This document shows, piece by piece, positions 33,711 through 44,762 of a stretch of DNA of 64,000 nucleotides. The notes under the pieces are model-generated. The model ran no database searches and had not been told where the DNA came from. It was given only the letters and a program-made list of their open reading frames with translations. A program made the translations under genes and the position numbers. Each line of letters starts with the position of its first letter. The stretch's first letter is position 1. The DNA is from Ctena decussata (taxonomy: Eukaryota; Mollusca; Bivalvia; Lucinida; Lucinidae): the NCBI GenBank assembly GCA_963989385.1, contig OZ022500.1, forward strand, positions 107,673,842-107,737,841, read 5' to 3'.

Positions 33711-33819
33711 CCCAGCAGGCACACAACGTTGAATCAACATTGAATCAACCTTGATTCAACATAATGACGTTGAATTAAGGTTGAATCAAAGTTTAATTGA
33801 ATGTTATTTGCCGTATGGG
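33711..33819. mobile_element. Family B MITE, GTTGAATCAAC subfamily, TA-flanked
   Basis: CCCAGCAGGCACACAACGTT... to ...TTATTTGCCGTATGGG with TA on both sides. The core iterates GTTGAATCAAC and TTGATTCAAC. Confidence 0.88.
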
Positions 33820-33910
33820 TACCTATCCCGCCGTCTTTGGAATTCAGGCTTTCACTACACATAGCCTTTCATCTCAATATGACTGAAATCCGACTGAAAA
33901 GGACACTTAC

Positions 33911-34190
33911 TGACTGATTGACTAAACCGTTGCTTAACGTCCACGGTAAACAGCTATGGTCATGTCGAGACGGTCAGTTAACCTAACCACACTATTCCTG
34001 GGCAGGCTTAGACATCCTAAGCGGGAAACCAGTAACCAGTACTAAGTGCACATATTTTCGCCAGTAACTGACAACTGCCCTTCTTGGATCAGCGGAAGCA
34101 GAAACGAAAGTATGTGGTCAGACCGGGTATCGAACCTAGGACCTCTGTCTTGTAAGTCAGTTACAATACCTATGCCATCTGGCTATCATG
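33911..34190 (-). mobile_element. tRNA-derived SINE (family D), copy 2
   Basis: The head on the minus strand has the complement of GGGTATCGAACCTAGG as box B; the tail is TAACGTCCACGGTAAACAGC. It matches 9511-9765 and 44763-45032. Confidence 0.8.
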
Positions 34191-34589
34191 AGCAAAACGG
34201 GAAAAACCTAAGTCTACCAAATTAGCCTGCGTATACGCGCAGTTTGATAACGATCATCACTGTCTGCTTTCACAGCCATTGTGCCAGAAAACAACAAAAC
34301 CTGTGATCAGGCTGCGTAAGTGCGCAGGCTGATCCGAACTTTCGTTGTCCGCACATGCCCCAAAAGACCATTTTTTCCTCATAGCACGGCGTTTTATGAT
34401 TTGATATTGCCCTGTTAGCGTAACGAAGTACAACCCCAACTGGCCTTTACGGCCAGTTGGCTATGGAAAACTTTTAGCTTTTTTACCCATTAGTCATATG
34501 CAGCGTCTGGTCTGGATCTGTACCGCTGATTTATGTCCAGTGTGTGGTTTGCTGGGCTTTAATTGGGGCAATTTGGAAAAAGGTGTCAT

Positions 34590-34805
34590 AGGTTTTGCAG
34601 CAGAGGTAGAGGCGTACAGGTTTGACAGCACAGTTGGAGAAAAGAACACAGACCTTTGAGATGATCTGCTACCGAAGACTAATGAACATTTTGTACAAGG
34701 ATCACGTAACCAATGAGGTTGGCAGAAAGATCCAAGCCGCCATTGGAGAATATGATGAATTCCTGGCCATGGTCAAGAAACGGAATCTAAGGTGGTCCTT
34801 TTTCA
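34590..34805 (+). pseudogene. RTE-like LINE reverse-transcriptase C-terminal fragment
   Basis: The open frame from 34622 starts MTAQLEKRTQTFEMICYRRL and continues HVTNEVGRKIQAAIGEYDEF, the conserved segment after the reverse-transcriptase domain of RTE-type LINEs. The matching segment is encoded in reverse near 41500-41640. After about residue 60 the frame runs into G-rich sequence and is no longer element-like, so the 126-codon frame is not a gene. Confidence 0.75.
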
Positions 34806-35798
34806 GGACACGGGAGGGGGGAGGGGAGAGGGGGCGGGGCGAGGCGAGGCGGAAGAGGTGCGCTCGCGAGGTAATACGTACATGTAGGCGCTACGTATCA
34901 TTTGTCTGCAGCTACCTATCTCGCGAAAAGGTTCGGAGAGGGATGCCCGTTGCTTTCATAGACTTGCCCATTACCTTTTCCTATCGATTTTTTGGGGTTT
35001 AGTGGCAGTGAAGAAATTAAATACAGAAATGCGTGACTGTTGTACTAAATTTGATAAAGGTACATATATATTATGCAATGTCCATGACGTTTGGACAACG
35101 TTGGGTAGACGTTGTTCCATCGTCGTGTGCTCACTGTGGATCAGGCTGTTACAAGTTTGGTAAAATGGCTGGCATTTAATAATTCTATCATATACAGTCG
35201 AAAAATATTGCAAATCAACATAATGACGCCAAACTGACTGACTACATATTAGCGAGTCATGGAGCAATAAACGGCATAAACATTTCATTGTCACATATGA
35301 CAGTTGTTAAAAACTAAAGTAAACGGTAAATTGGTGCAAAATATCTGTACTGGGCTCTGGAAACTGCTTATTTAACCTTTTTATTAAAAATCTTCGTTAT
35401 TTTTCCGCTGTACTGGACTCGTTGCTAGGGGCGTTGTACTGAAAATTCCTTAATTACAGCGCTATTACCGACTCCAGATACAAAAATGGTATTTTATTCA
35501 TTTTAAGTATTCAGTATCTTCGTTCGCACAGCAAAAACAATTTTCCAAAACATCTCATTTTATCAGTTAGGCGTCATTTTCTTTCTGTTCATGTAGAAAA
35601 GACACTGTAAAGCAAACGCCTCTCAACGGAGATTCAGCACTACAATTAAACGTGCGTGCAAAAGCAGAAAATACCAATACATACCAAACGCATGATAATT
35701 TTAGCGGTCCGTAAGGCATTTATTATAGGGTAAAACTGATGCATTTCATTACAATGGGTAAACAAAGTTTACTTACCGATTCGCCCCCTCACAATAGT
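34806..35798. other. Right interior of the giant element, no gene seen
   Basis: G-rich sequence at 34806-34860, then AT-rich DNA up to the right inverted repeat. The open frames are short. A subterminal GGTCCGTAAGG word at about 35706 mirrors the left end. Confidence 0.45.
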
Positions 35799-35883
35799 CG
35801 CCATTTTCGTCGTTGGCTAGACGTAGGAATTACGAAACCTGGACGTTGTCTTCGTTACCCGTGTTGAATGCCAGACCAGTGTG
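35799..35883 (-). repeat. Right 85-bp terminal inverted repeat of the giant element
   Basis: The reverse complement of this segment is identical to 8655-8739. Just inside it lies the inverted GGGGCGAATCGGT block (about 35774-35787), and further in is a GGTCCGTAAGG word near 35706 that mirrors CTTACGGACC near 8822. Outside it the sequence AACTG repeats the bases before the left end. Confidence 0.9.
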
Positions 35884-35888
35884 AACTG
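35884..35888. other. Right copy of 5-bp target-site duplication (AACTG)
   Basis: This partner of 8650-8654 abuts the right inverted repeat exactly, with no spacer bases. Confidence 0.75.
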
Positions 35889-36039
35889 ACAAATTAACAT
35901 TAAACATGCAGGCAAAAGGCTTATTATTATGATTTGTGTTACGATATAGCGCCGCTGATTAGAGGCACTAGGCTATGCAGAGCCACTCGACTATCGTGCA
36001 GAATTCTCAAATGGCGAGCCAGCGGCTGAATCCATATCA

Positions 36040-36215
36040 CCCAGCAGTAAATGTGTACCTTTTCGAACAAAGGAAGCTTAAAGGCAATGGAAGAGGAGAG
36101 ATGGGCTACGCCTTTCAGATACGACAGGCCTTTAACTGTCACTGCACCTTGGGCACAAGATTTCTTTTTGACCTTGAGAGGGGTTATGAAGACTTGAAAG
36201 AAGAATGAGAAAAAC
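36040..36215. repeat. Decayed family G SINE-like fragment
   Basis: GAGAGATGGGCTACGCCTTT and CACTGCACCTTGGGCACAAG recall the 7911-8150 and 38400-38580 copies. The short open frames on both strands are not convincing genes. Confidence 0.4.
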
Positions 36216-36620
36216 TTGTTAAATAGACGCACATATGAATTAGCCCCAAGCCTTGCTATGGCTATCACATGCAATCAACGAATCATTCTATACATGTCAA
36301 AATATCAGTTCAATGTCTTAGATAAAATATAATGATTGGATTATGAATATAGGAGATTTTACATAGAAAATATTCGTTTTTCTCACGCTAAAGCCGCATT
36401 AAAACTACCAAGGTCATCAGAAGTAATGTGATTCGAGAAAAAAGATAACATTTGCTTACATCATTCGTTGACACTATCGGTAATTGGTGACCCAAAAGCT
36501 GGGGCAGAAAGAAAGTGAATAAGGAATGGTTTTGATCATGCAAAAGCATGGTTTGATTTACTAGTACTGTACTGCTATCGTGCAGTGACTAATATATCAC
36601 TAGAGTTAAATTCGCAAATA

Positions 36621-36815
36621 TCCGACAACAAGAAAAAATACCGTTTTACACTCCGGCAACAAGAAGAAAAATACCGTTTTACAAAAATACCGTTTTACAC
36701 TCCGGCAACAAGAAGAAAATACCATTTTACAAAATTACCGTTTTACACTCCGGCAACAAAAAGAAAAATACCGTTTTACAGTGTAAAACGGTATTTTTTT
36801 CATGTTGCCGGATGT
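36621..36815. repeat. Minisatellite of ~33-50-bp units ending in an inverted copy
   Basis: TACCGTTTTACACTCCGGCA plus ACAAGAAGAAAAA is repeated about four times. It is then followed at 36779-36813 by the inverse GTGTAAAACGGTATTTTTTT and CATGTTGCCGGA, making the array fold back on itself. Confidence 0.9.
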
Positions 36816-36838
36816 TTGACAGTAACAGTAAAGAAAAA

Positions 36839-37006
36839 AGCGCCATCGAAAATTGTCTTAGAAACAAATGCCATCGAAAAATGAATTAGAAACAAATGCT
36901 ATTGAAACATGACTAAGAAAAAAAAATGCCACCGAAATATGACTTAGAAACAAACGCCATCGAAACATGACTTAAAGACAAACGCCATCGAAACATAACT
37001 TATCAA
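36839..37006. repeat. ~34-bp minisatellite, about five units
   Basis: The unit is close to GCCATCGAAACATGACTTAG plus AAACAAAC. Units are at about 36842, 36871, 36906, 36957 and 36984. Confidence 0.9.
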
Positions 37007-37059
37007 GGTAACACGTACTTAATGATACAGAACCAGCTCGTGCTGGGCTTTGGTTGAAA

Positions 37060-37130
37060 TAAACATGACACAGACAGAAAAAGACTGAACTTGTTACAAG
37101 TTCAGTCTTTTTCTGTCTGTGCCATGTTTA
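37060..37130. repeat. 71-bp near-perfect palindrome
   Basis: TAAACATGACACAGACAGAA... pairs with ...TTCTGTCTGTGCCATGTTTA around ACTTGTTACAAGT, with one mismatched pair and essentially no loop. Confidence 0.95.
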
Positions 37131-37639
37131 TAAGGCGATTAAAGTTTAATTAGAGGTAGCAGACAGCGACAACTAAATCAAATCTTGCTACATTTGTAGT
37201 CTGGCATGTCAGTTTAGAAAGGTTGAAATAGCACGACAAAGACTCTACCAATGTCACCTAGACGTAAATGCTTTCTTTTAAAACCTAATTACGTATAATT
37301 TCTGATCCCAGCGACTGAGCTAAAGAGCCCGTTAAGAGTCCTGCCAAGTTCAATTAAGGCATTGTGAAAATTTCAAGACAAACTTGTCAGTACCTGTTTG
37401 AAGAACACAGAGATTACTCCAAAAATTATGTATGACCCGTTGTTCTCCCGTCACCATAAGGGTAATAAAAGCATCGCAAACGACTGCGTGATACCGCGTT
37501 ACTGCAAACCTTTTTACACGCCGATTTTTCCAGAATTATTTTTACTCTGTAATATTCCAGGGCAGGGGCAGCCTAACCCCATTGAACATGGATAAAAATC
37601 TTTGTCCTGACAGGACACTTCATTACTCTGAACACTTAC

Positions 37640-38400
37640 AATAAGCTTTCGATAAATCACTGACCACTCTAGTCAAATACAATTTTAGTGATTTTAAACA
37701 TGTGGCCATGGGGCTGGGGCAGATAATCCCTAATGGGTCAAATCACCACAAGAAGCTTTTATTGCTTCGATCATCAGATGTAAATTGCTAAAAATCTGTT
37801 TCACATGAACTTATATAGATCTTATCATCATTTTATGCATGTATTTAGCCCGGGGGCAGGGGGAGATAACTCACATGGGGTAAATTTGAGCATCACAGGA
37901 GGCTTTCAGCCCTCTGATTATTTGCTGTAAGTTTCAGAAAAATTGCTTCAAACTCTGATTTTATATGGAATTTTTCATGATTTTATACATGTATATAGCC
38001 CCAGGGCAGGGACAGATAATCCCTGATGATAAAATTTCTGTGCTCCTATAAAGCTTTTATTACTTCAATAATGTTTGTGAAGTTTCATTATGATACTCCA
38101 AGTAGTAAAGGAACTAGAGGCCAGAAACCAATTTTTGTACATTTACAAGTGCATAACTCCGTCATAAATTATCGAAATTTGCCCATTAACAATTACAAGA
38201 GAGACATTCTTGGTACAAATGCATATGCAAAATTTGAAGGAAATCCGTTGATAAATATTTAAGTTATCGAACGGAAACGAAGTGCGGACGGACGAACAGA
38301 CAGACGTACGTACTACGGACGGACGGGCGGACGGACGGACACATGGACAGCCAACGTGAAAACATAATACCTCGCAACTAACGTGTGGCGGGGTAAAAAA
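37640..38400. repeat. Non-autonomous mollusc repeat with tandem units and GGACGGAC tail
   Basis: Three units of about 160-170 bp share GGGGCAGGGGCAGATAATCCC-like blocks (37710, 37855, 38005). The element ends in a GGACGGACGGACGGAC minisatellite (38284-38345) and CGTGTGGCGGGGTAAAAAAA. The 78-codon frame at 38026 is not a convincing gene. Confidence 0.7.
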
Positions 38401-38580
38401 AGATGAAGGTTTCCCATGGTCTAATAGCCGTAGGGGCAGTGGAGGTTAGAGACCCTCTGTATCTTGGGCACAGCTGATGAAGGCGGAGCCCATCTCTCTC
38501 CTTTCGCTGCCTTATCCTTCCCTGATTCGAAAAACGTACCCATTTACTGCTGGGTTGACAGAGATTTCCAGTCGTCGGAT
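38400..38580 (-). mobile_element. Family G SINE-like repeat, minus strand
   Basis: AAACGTACCCATTTACTGCT and CGGAGCCCATCTCTCTCCTT are the reverse of blocks at 8020-8090 and 33590-33640. Confidence 0.6.
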
Positions 38581-39540
38581 GGAAGGGTCGTAAGGGTATA
38601 GATTTGTAAAAGATATGGGTATATGTTTTTGAGCGTAATTCCTAGCGTAGGCTATTAAATGAAAAAAAAAATCATGAAAAAATAATATCACACTCCATCA
38701 CAACAGCTAAAACGATGAACATCTGTCAGACGTCTTACAAATGATTTCTTGTAAAGAGAGAATTTGCACTGTACTGACCTTCGTGAGGCTAAGTTTATAT
38801 TGGGAGCCACAGGCAACCGCAAGTAATATAACAGTGTACTGTTTATGTACCTTGTCATACGCAATGCCAGGACCTAAATACATGGCCTACGTTAATTTTT
38901 GATGACCACTGTAAACTCATGATACAGTTTAAAGTTTAATGAAAGTAATCGTATGACTCAATCTGCCAGGTGTTTAATGCAGAAAGTAGTCGCAAAGTTG
39001 CACAACAAAAGTCGTTTGTTGTTTTCTAATTCTTGAATTAGACGCAACTATACGATGAAAGCCGTGCAGTTCCTGCAAGACTTGTAAAACAGGAATTTGC
39101 GTATCTGTTTATCCGTGGTTGTGATACGCAAAATCGTGTTTAATAGGTCGTGCGGGGAACTACAGAGGTTTATCATTATGATCGCTTGCTTCAAAATTTA
39201 ACTGGCAAAAGGTGCGTGCTAATGGAATGTGGGATCCCAGGATGTTATTACAGGACCTTTACAAGTCATCTTTATGTATAGATTTTGGAGATGAGTAGCG
39301 CAATCTTGTCAAAATAAAAATTTGCACTATGTATGTTTTGCCTCTCATTACAGAATCGTGTCTCGTGTATATTCCGAGGATTATTCTGACATGAGTTAGT
39401 CCACTGATCAGTGACATGGATCCTAGGATACGACAATGCATACTTTAATTGAAAGGTATAAATATATGTAAAATACTCATCAGGTACACTCCTTGTTGTC
39501 TGAGACAATTTTAACAGATGCAACTATGTAAGTACGAAAA

Positions 39541-39664
39541 GTTATAAAAGTAAAAAGTATGCAAAGACCAGGAACTGAAACAATCAAAATCCAAATCCAG
39601 CCCTCAAACCATAGTTGGAAACAACTAAGATTACAAATAATCAAGATACAGAGAACATATGGCC
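39541..39664. repeat. 124-bp segment identical to 49017-49140 (family H)
   Basis: From TATAAAAGTAAAAAGTATGC to AACATATGGCCAAC the two loci are identical by eye. Both carry the same open frames by descent, not as genes. Here the element stops after GGCCAAC; at 49 kb it continues. Confidence 0.9.
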
Positions 39665-40059
39665 AACACTTTAACATCATATTTTCTTTATTATCTGAAG
39701 CCATGGTGTATCTGTTGAACGCGAAATTAATTTGCGCCGTTATAACAATTTCAATGAACCACGAAATGTTGGTACCGCAGATGTTAAATGTTTGAGAGTA
39801 CTGTCTGCGTGGATGCAAGTGAGCTTGTTGTGTTTGTTCATACGCAGCTGAACTTTAGGCGAAGATATATAAAAGCTAATAATTGCCTACCGACTCACTT
39901 TAGGTACGAAGCAATATAACTGATTGTAAGAAACTGCTGTAATTTTTGTTTCGCATTTTTTTCCAGTTAACTGAAACTTAGAGAACAATTCTGTGGGCGA
40001 ATGCTGGCGAGTTTTGTGAAATCCTATACGCAAGGGTGTAGCTACATAAACGGCAAATA

Positions 40060-40112
40060 CGCAAGTGCGTATTGAAATTTTGTCAAAATTGACAAAATTT
40101 CAAAACGCACCT
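40060..40112. repeat. Short palindrome
   Basis: GCGTATTGAAATTTTGTCAA pairs with TTGACAAAATTTCAAAACGC, nearly loopless. Confidence 0.85.
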
Positions 40113-40906
40113 GCATATTTGCATGCTAAAATTTTATAAATTAGACAAGATTTCAATACCAATTACCAAAGTGGCTGAAATACTAGCTTTCCTTTCAAGA
40201 AGTAGAGCATAAAACATGGTTGTGCGTATCATGAAATTGCCCCTAGTTACGCCCCTGCTATACGAACAGATGCATCATGATATCTATGGGTATCAAAAGC
40301 ATCTTTAAGATACAAAGATGACGCTTGTATCGCAACAAACATAGAATTATGTTTACATATTCAATAAAATTTGATAATTCATATCAGCTGCAGTTCCTTT
40401 GTACAGAAAGCAAAGTGATAAACTGAGGTCTGAACTATTTGACACTTTTAAAGTCTCAGTATGAAAGGTGGCTTTATATAAGTATCATCGTCATTTAAAA
40501 AAAAAGTTGATATAGATTTTTAAATGATTTCAAAGCGGGAGATAGTCATTTATCTTTCTTTTGTGAATGTTTTATGTCAGAATAATTTCTGAGCAGATTT
40601 TGAACAAATTGATATAAATAACCACACCATATATTTGTAGCACATATTACCCAGAAATTTGGCTTGTCATTTTCGCCGCTCAATACCGGTTTTCTCAGGC
40701 TATTGTTCCACTGGAACAGACGCAGACTCCAATGAAATTCTCAACAAAATTATTATTGTCCTTTTTTTTTTATATCTAAGACTGGCTCCAGTCGAATTTA
40801 TAGGTAAACATTTCTCTGCTGGTCATGTTCCTTAAGTATTGAACATTGAACATTGAACCGCGTCAATTTAACTATATGTACACCGAGTATTTCTTCTTGT
40901 AGGTTT

Positions 40907-40979
40907 CCCATCAGGCACATGATGTCATACTGACGTCGACGTCATTATGACGTCAACACGACGTCATGTGCTCGCTGGG
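40907..40979. mobile_element. Family B MITE
   Basis: CCCATCAGGCACATGATGTC to GACGTCATGTGCTCGCTGGG. It is the shortest copy at 73 bp, flanked by TT rather than TA. Confidence 0.85.
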
Positions 40980-41189
40980 TTGTTTCGAAGGAAACCTGTA
41001 TTTACGATCTGCTGAAAATTCCATTATGGCTGATAGTAGCTGTGTCTGCCGTAAGGAACATGTTTTTGAATAGTTACCGTACCATTTTATATCATAAGAC
41101 GGGACTTTCTTCCTGTCCTAAAAATAAACCAGATATTGTAAATCATTTTTTGTGGAATTTGGCAATTCGATAGGTACTCATCTTCCAAA

Positions 41190-42110
41190 ACTGGTCTAGC
41201 AAAGTCTATCCCATAACCTTGTGAGGTCGTTAGGGCATCACATATGACTCTACAACAATCCCTTTCCACCTAGTCCTGTCTTCAGCTGCCCTAGTTGTGC
41301 TAGCAAAATCCATCCCAGTCCATTCCTTAATATTGTCTTCCCACCTCTTCTTCTGTCTACCTCTCTATCTCTTTCCTTTCACTGTGCCCTGCAGAAATGT
41401 CTTTGCTAAACCAGAAGACATTGAGACGTGGCCAAATCATCTCAGTTTCCGTTTCTTGACCAAGGTCAGGAGTTCATCACAATCTCCAATGGCTGCTTAT
41501 ATTTTCCTGCGAACCTCCTGATTGGTTACATGTTCCTTGTACGAAATGTCCAGTAACCTTCGGTAGCATCTCATCTCAAAGGCCTGTGTTCTTTCTTTCA
41601 ACTCTGTTGTCAAGGTCCACGATTCACAGGTATACAGGAAAATGGATATGACAAGGGAGCGCATCAGTTTCGAGAGAACCTCCGGTTTCGGGCTTTCTTC
41701 TGAGACAATTGCCCAGGTACTTGAAGCTTGTAACTGTTACAAGCTTCTGTCTTTTAACCACGATCTTCCTGTATGGCGCTGGCGCTGTTTGTCATTAGTT
41801 TGGTCTGTTCAGCAGTTATCTCCATTTTATACCTTGTGCAGGTTTTGACAAGACTTTAGACTAGGGCTTCTAGTTCCTGCTCTTCCTCAGCAAGAGCATC
41901 AATGTCATCGGCAAACCGCAGACATGATACTTTCGATTAAAATGTTGAAGAGGGTGAGTGAGAGAAGGTATCCTTGCCTAACTCAAACTGTTGGTCTAAT
42001 CCATTCTTCTGTGCTGCCGTTCTTCTGAACTGCTCTTATAGCCTTGTCATAGAGGTGCTCAATGGCGCGAACTAGATTTGCATTGATATTGTTCAAAACA
42101 ATCATTTAAG
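41190..42110 (-). pseudogene. RTE-like LINE reverse-transcriptase fossil
   Basis: On the minus strand, near 41925-41890, the sequence reads CLRFADDIDALAEEEQELEA, the catalytic (Y/F)ADD box of a non-LTR reverse transcriptase, followed by KMEITAEQTKLMTNS. Further down (about 41650-41480) come YTCESWTLTTELKERTQAFE and CYRRLLDISYKEHVTNQ. Stops and frame changes are frequent, so it is dead. The related fragments at 34590-34805 and 59797-59895 show the family is dispersed. Confidence 0.85.
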
Positions 42111-42189
42111 TTATAAAGGACTTACAGTGAGTTTACATGCGCATCTATGGATCAGAATAGCAAATATATACAAATCAGGATAAAATACT

Positions 42190-42640
42190 AACTGACACAA
42201 TGTGAGCATTCAACAGCAAGAGCATCATTGAAACGCTGGAGCAAAAAACGTCCAACAGCTGAATCCATCAAGATCCAGAATACTCCGATCCCAACCAATA
42301 TAGAAGAAAGGTTTTGGATCTGAACAACCGTCATAAAATCTGAGGCCCAACCACCAGCGTATAATTAGGGTCGAGTCGGGTAACTTCGGATAACTGGTAA
42401 ATTCGGACATACCATTGCAAATAATTAAAATCCAGATAAGCCGTCTCATCAGGGTTTTACTGTTTGCCAAGTTAATTTTTATTTTGATTTCAAACAACTG
42501 ACATGTAAAGAAGCAATTTTCACTGTCCCAATAAGCCTGCTGTCCGAATTTACCTGACGACCCTAATGAGGGCAGCAAAGTTGCCAGCCGTGACGGGGTT
42601 TGTCAGACTACTAAGCAGGCAGTCTGGCGGATATTACATT
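42190..42640. repeat. Family H repeat, right part, split by a nested MITE
   Basis: GATCCCAACCAATATAG... and the CCACCAGCGTATAA flank match 50755-50825. After the nested element the host resumes GAGGGCAGCAAAGTTGCC, matching GAGTGCAGCAAAGTTATC at 50836. This gives the uninterrupted host sequence and fixes the nested insertion. Confidence 0.75.
42368..42563. mobile_element. MITE with GGGTCGAGTCGGGTAA ends (family I), nested in family H
   Basis: GGGTCGAGTCGGGTAACTTC... to ...CCGAATTTACCTGACGACCC, flanked by TA on both sides. The family H copy at 50.8 kb has a single TA-containing ATTAAAG at the same point, proving a TA duplication. Confidence 0.9.
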
Positions 42641-42794
42641 TACCGTATACGGTTGTTTACAACGATATTAGAATTTCAATTCATACGCTTAGAGACCATA
42701 AGATTCAGGTTCCGGCAGGTCTTATTTCTGAAGTTCAAGTTTCGATGCCAAATCATAGCTGGCGTCGATAAAATTCTAATAACAGTGCAGAACA

Positions 42795-43015
42795 GGGGTC
42801 GTATTTATAAAACCACTCAAGTCGTTGCTGTGCTGTTGCTAAGGCTAAATTTCTATGAAGGAGATTCCCTTCAACTATGAAATTTGCTCTGGACGAACTG
42901 TCTGAAAACACTGTTCCTCCAGAACAATTTTCATAGCTGTATGGAATCTCCTTCATAGAAATTCAGCCTTAGCAACAGCATAGAAACCATCTAAGTAGTT
43001 TTATAAATACGGCCC
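42795..43015. mobile_element. ~220-bp fold-back element (family C), copy 1
   Basis: GGGTCGTATTTATAAAACCA... pairs with ...GTTTTATAAATACGGCCC. The arms include GTTGCTAAGGCTAAATTTCT and GAAGGAGATTCCCTTCAACT. Open frames on both strands across it are by-products. Confidence 0.9.
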
Positions 43016-43959
43016 AGAGCTTTTATTTCTCTCAGATTGTAGTGTACGACATAATGTCTAATGTCCATGAGTACTTTTGTTGTATTATGAAAGCAAGGGA
43101 ATTTATCCTGAAACCTAATTTCGTGTATGCTTGATGAATTGTAATCAAAGTTGTTGATGAAATACATATCTGACGGCGTATCATAAAAGCCCTTTGGCAT
43201 CTAGAAAACCAAGCGAATAACCTTATTTAAAGGTCAATTCCAGCAAATAAAAGATGTCGAAAAGATGAAAGCAATTTGTATGTATTTACGCATGGATAAA
43301 CGTTTGCAGATATTAGTCTAGCTTAGTTGTTAGCGCATTCTACGGCTTTAAAATGAAAAATATGATTTTATGAGTTTTCTAATTAATTTTGTTAACTCTG
43401 TATAACTAAATAGAAGTCAATTTGGTTGTATTATAGACAGTGCGTGTGAATGGGAAACAGTTTTCCTCCAGAGAGATATTTCTTGACTTAGACTTCAATT
43501 TATATTGTGCCATATGACAAAAGGAATGATATAAATATTGATATAAGGGCAATTAAGATTGTTTGTTTGGAACTATTCAGATTTTTTTTTTCAGATTTCA
43601 CTAGTGCATCCTATCAGGCCTTTTTCTTTCCCTGCTAAAATTACAACTGCTCAAATCTGTGCGCCCTAAAATTTGATTTTATTAGGCTGTTCACAACCCT
43701 TCTCCAGAAAAACAAGTGAAGGAACACACTTAAAGATATGCAGGATTTTATTTCTTTTCTAACTGCAGTCGGCTTGTTTTATCTGGCAGTGTCTCCCTCA
43801 TGAAATTCGAGAGCATTTGAAAACATTAAAGGTGGCAGATAAACTAATGTTCGGTGGCATTAGGGGAAAGATGTACGTCTGTTATTCCATTACTGATGAT
43901 TAAATAAGGACATGTATCAACTCTGATGAGCTGATACTTTTGACAGCAATAATGCATTA

Positions 43960-44170
43960 GGGTTAAGTCGGGTAAATTCGGACAGCAGGCAAATTCGGTT
44001 AGCGACATTGTTTCCTTATATGTCAGTTGTTTGAAATGAAAACAAAATTAACTGTGCAAACAGTGAAACTCCTGAAGAGGCGGCGCATTATGAGCGTCTC
44101 ATCTGGACTTTTACTATTTTCAATGGTAAGTCCGAATTTGCTCGCTGTCCGAAGTTACCCGACTCGACCC
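43960..44170. mobile_element. MITE, family I, copy 2
   Basis: GGGTTAAGTCGGGTAAATTC to GAAGTTACCCGACTCGACCC, flanked by TA (43958-43959, 44171-44172). Confidence 0.9.
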
Positions 44171-44321
44171 TAATGGACAATGAACATCCATTGTCCTGAT
44201 CTTTACCTTCACCAATTTGATCAAACTACAGAGCTGACATCTTGGCTTGTCACTCGTCCTGTTATAGTTTGTGTGGTGATTGAGGCAGGAAAAATGAAAT
44301 CGATTGCATCATTCGGTTCCT

Positions 44322-44430
44322 GGGAACGTATTTATAAAACAACTTAAGTGGTTGCATATGCCGTTGCTAGGGCTGAATTTCTATGAAGGAGATTCCCTAC
44401 AACTATGAAATTTGCTCTGGAGTAATAGTC
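44322..44430. mobile_element. Half copy of family C fold-back
   Basis: GGGAACGTATTTATAAAACA through TATGAAATTTGCTCTGGAG matches one arm of 42795-43015 and 60294-60514. The other arm is absent. Confidence 0.85.
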
Positions 44431-44762
44431 TAACTGAATTCATATAAATATATGCTAGCACTTTCAAACTATACTATGCACAATAAATATAGCAATTTTT
44501 TGTATGTGTCAGATCCACCATATTAGGGTTTTATTGTCACTTTACTGCATAAAGATACAAAGGCCGATCATCCGGGATAGACTGGCAGGTAAAAGATTCA
44601 AGATTGTTCAATTGTAGCGTTAGAACTACGGTGACGTCAGTTTTTATGACCATTGTATCTGAAGGATAATTTTGATCATGTACAAAAGCCAAAACCATAA
44701 TGAGGCGGCTGGTTTGCTGTTAAAATAAAGGAAACCGCTCTAAAACATTTGAATATACTACG

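Larger units (their letters stand above)
8655..35883. mobile_element. Candidate giant TIR transposon (27.2 kb) with 5-bp target-site duplication
   Basis: The two ends are inverted copies of one another, with 85 of 85 bases identical by eye, starting CACACTGGTCTGG. Similarity then resumes patchily for about 100 more bases, including a shared subterminal TTACGGACC word. The five bases outside each end are AACTG (8650-8654 and 35884-35888), as expected for a target-site duplication. The interior carries a minus-strand YqaJ-nuclease gene and a plus-strand C2H2 zinc-finger gene that converge with about 2.5 kb between them, plus many later or co-transported small repeats. No DDE transposase, RAG1/Transib core, polymerase B or retroviral-type integrase was recognised. 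A 5-bp duplication with a CAC start is known for Transib/RAG-like elements, but the end sequence is not a recombination-signal heptamer, so the superfamily is undetermined. Two separate small elements lying in opposite orientation is the alternative, but the matching 5-mer makes it unlikely. Confidence 0.75.

Noticed and set aside
34622..35002. 126-codon open frame as an intact gene
   Set aside because: Only the first ~60 codons are LINE-derived. The rest reads through G-rich sequence.
8655..35883. Maverick/Polinton identity for the giant element
   Set aside because: No polymerase B, integrase, ATPase or capsid-like genes were seen. Duplications are 5 bp rather than the usual 6, and ends start CAC rather than AG.
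36621..37006. CRISPR-like array
   Set aside because: Eukaryotic context. The units are contiguous minisatellite repeats without unique spacers and end in an inverted copy.
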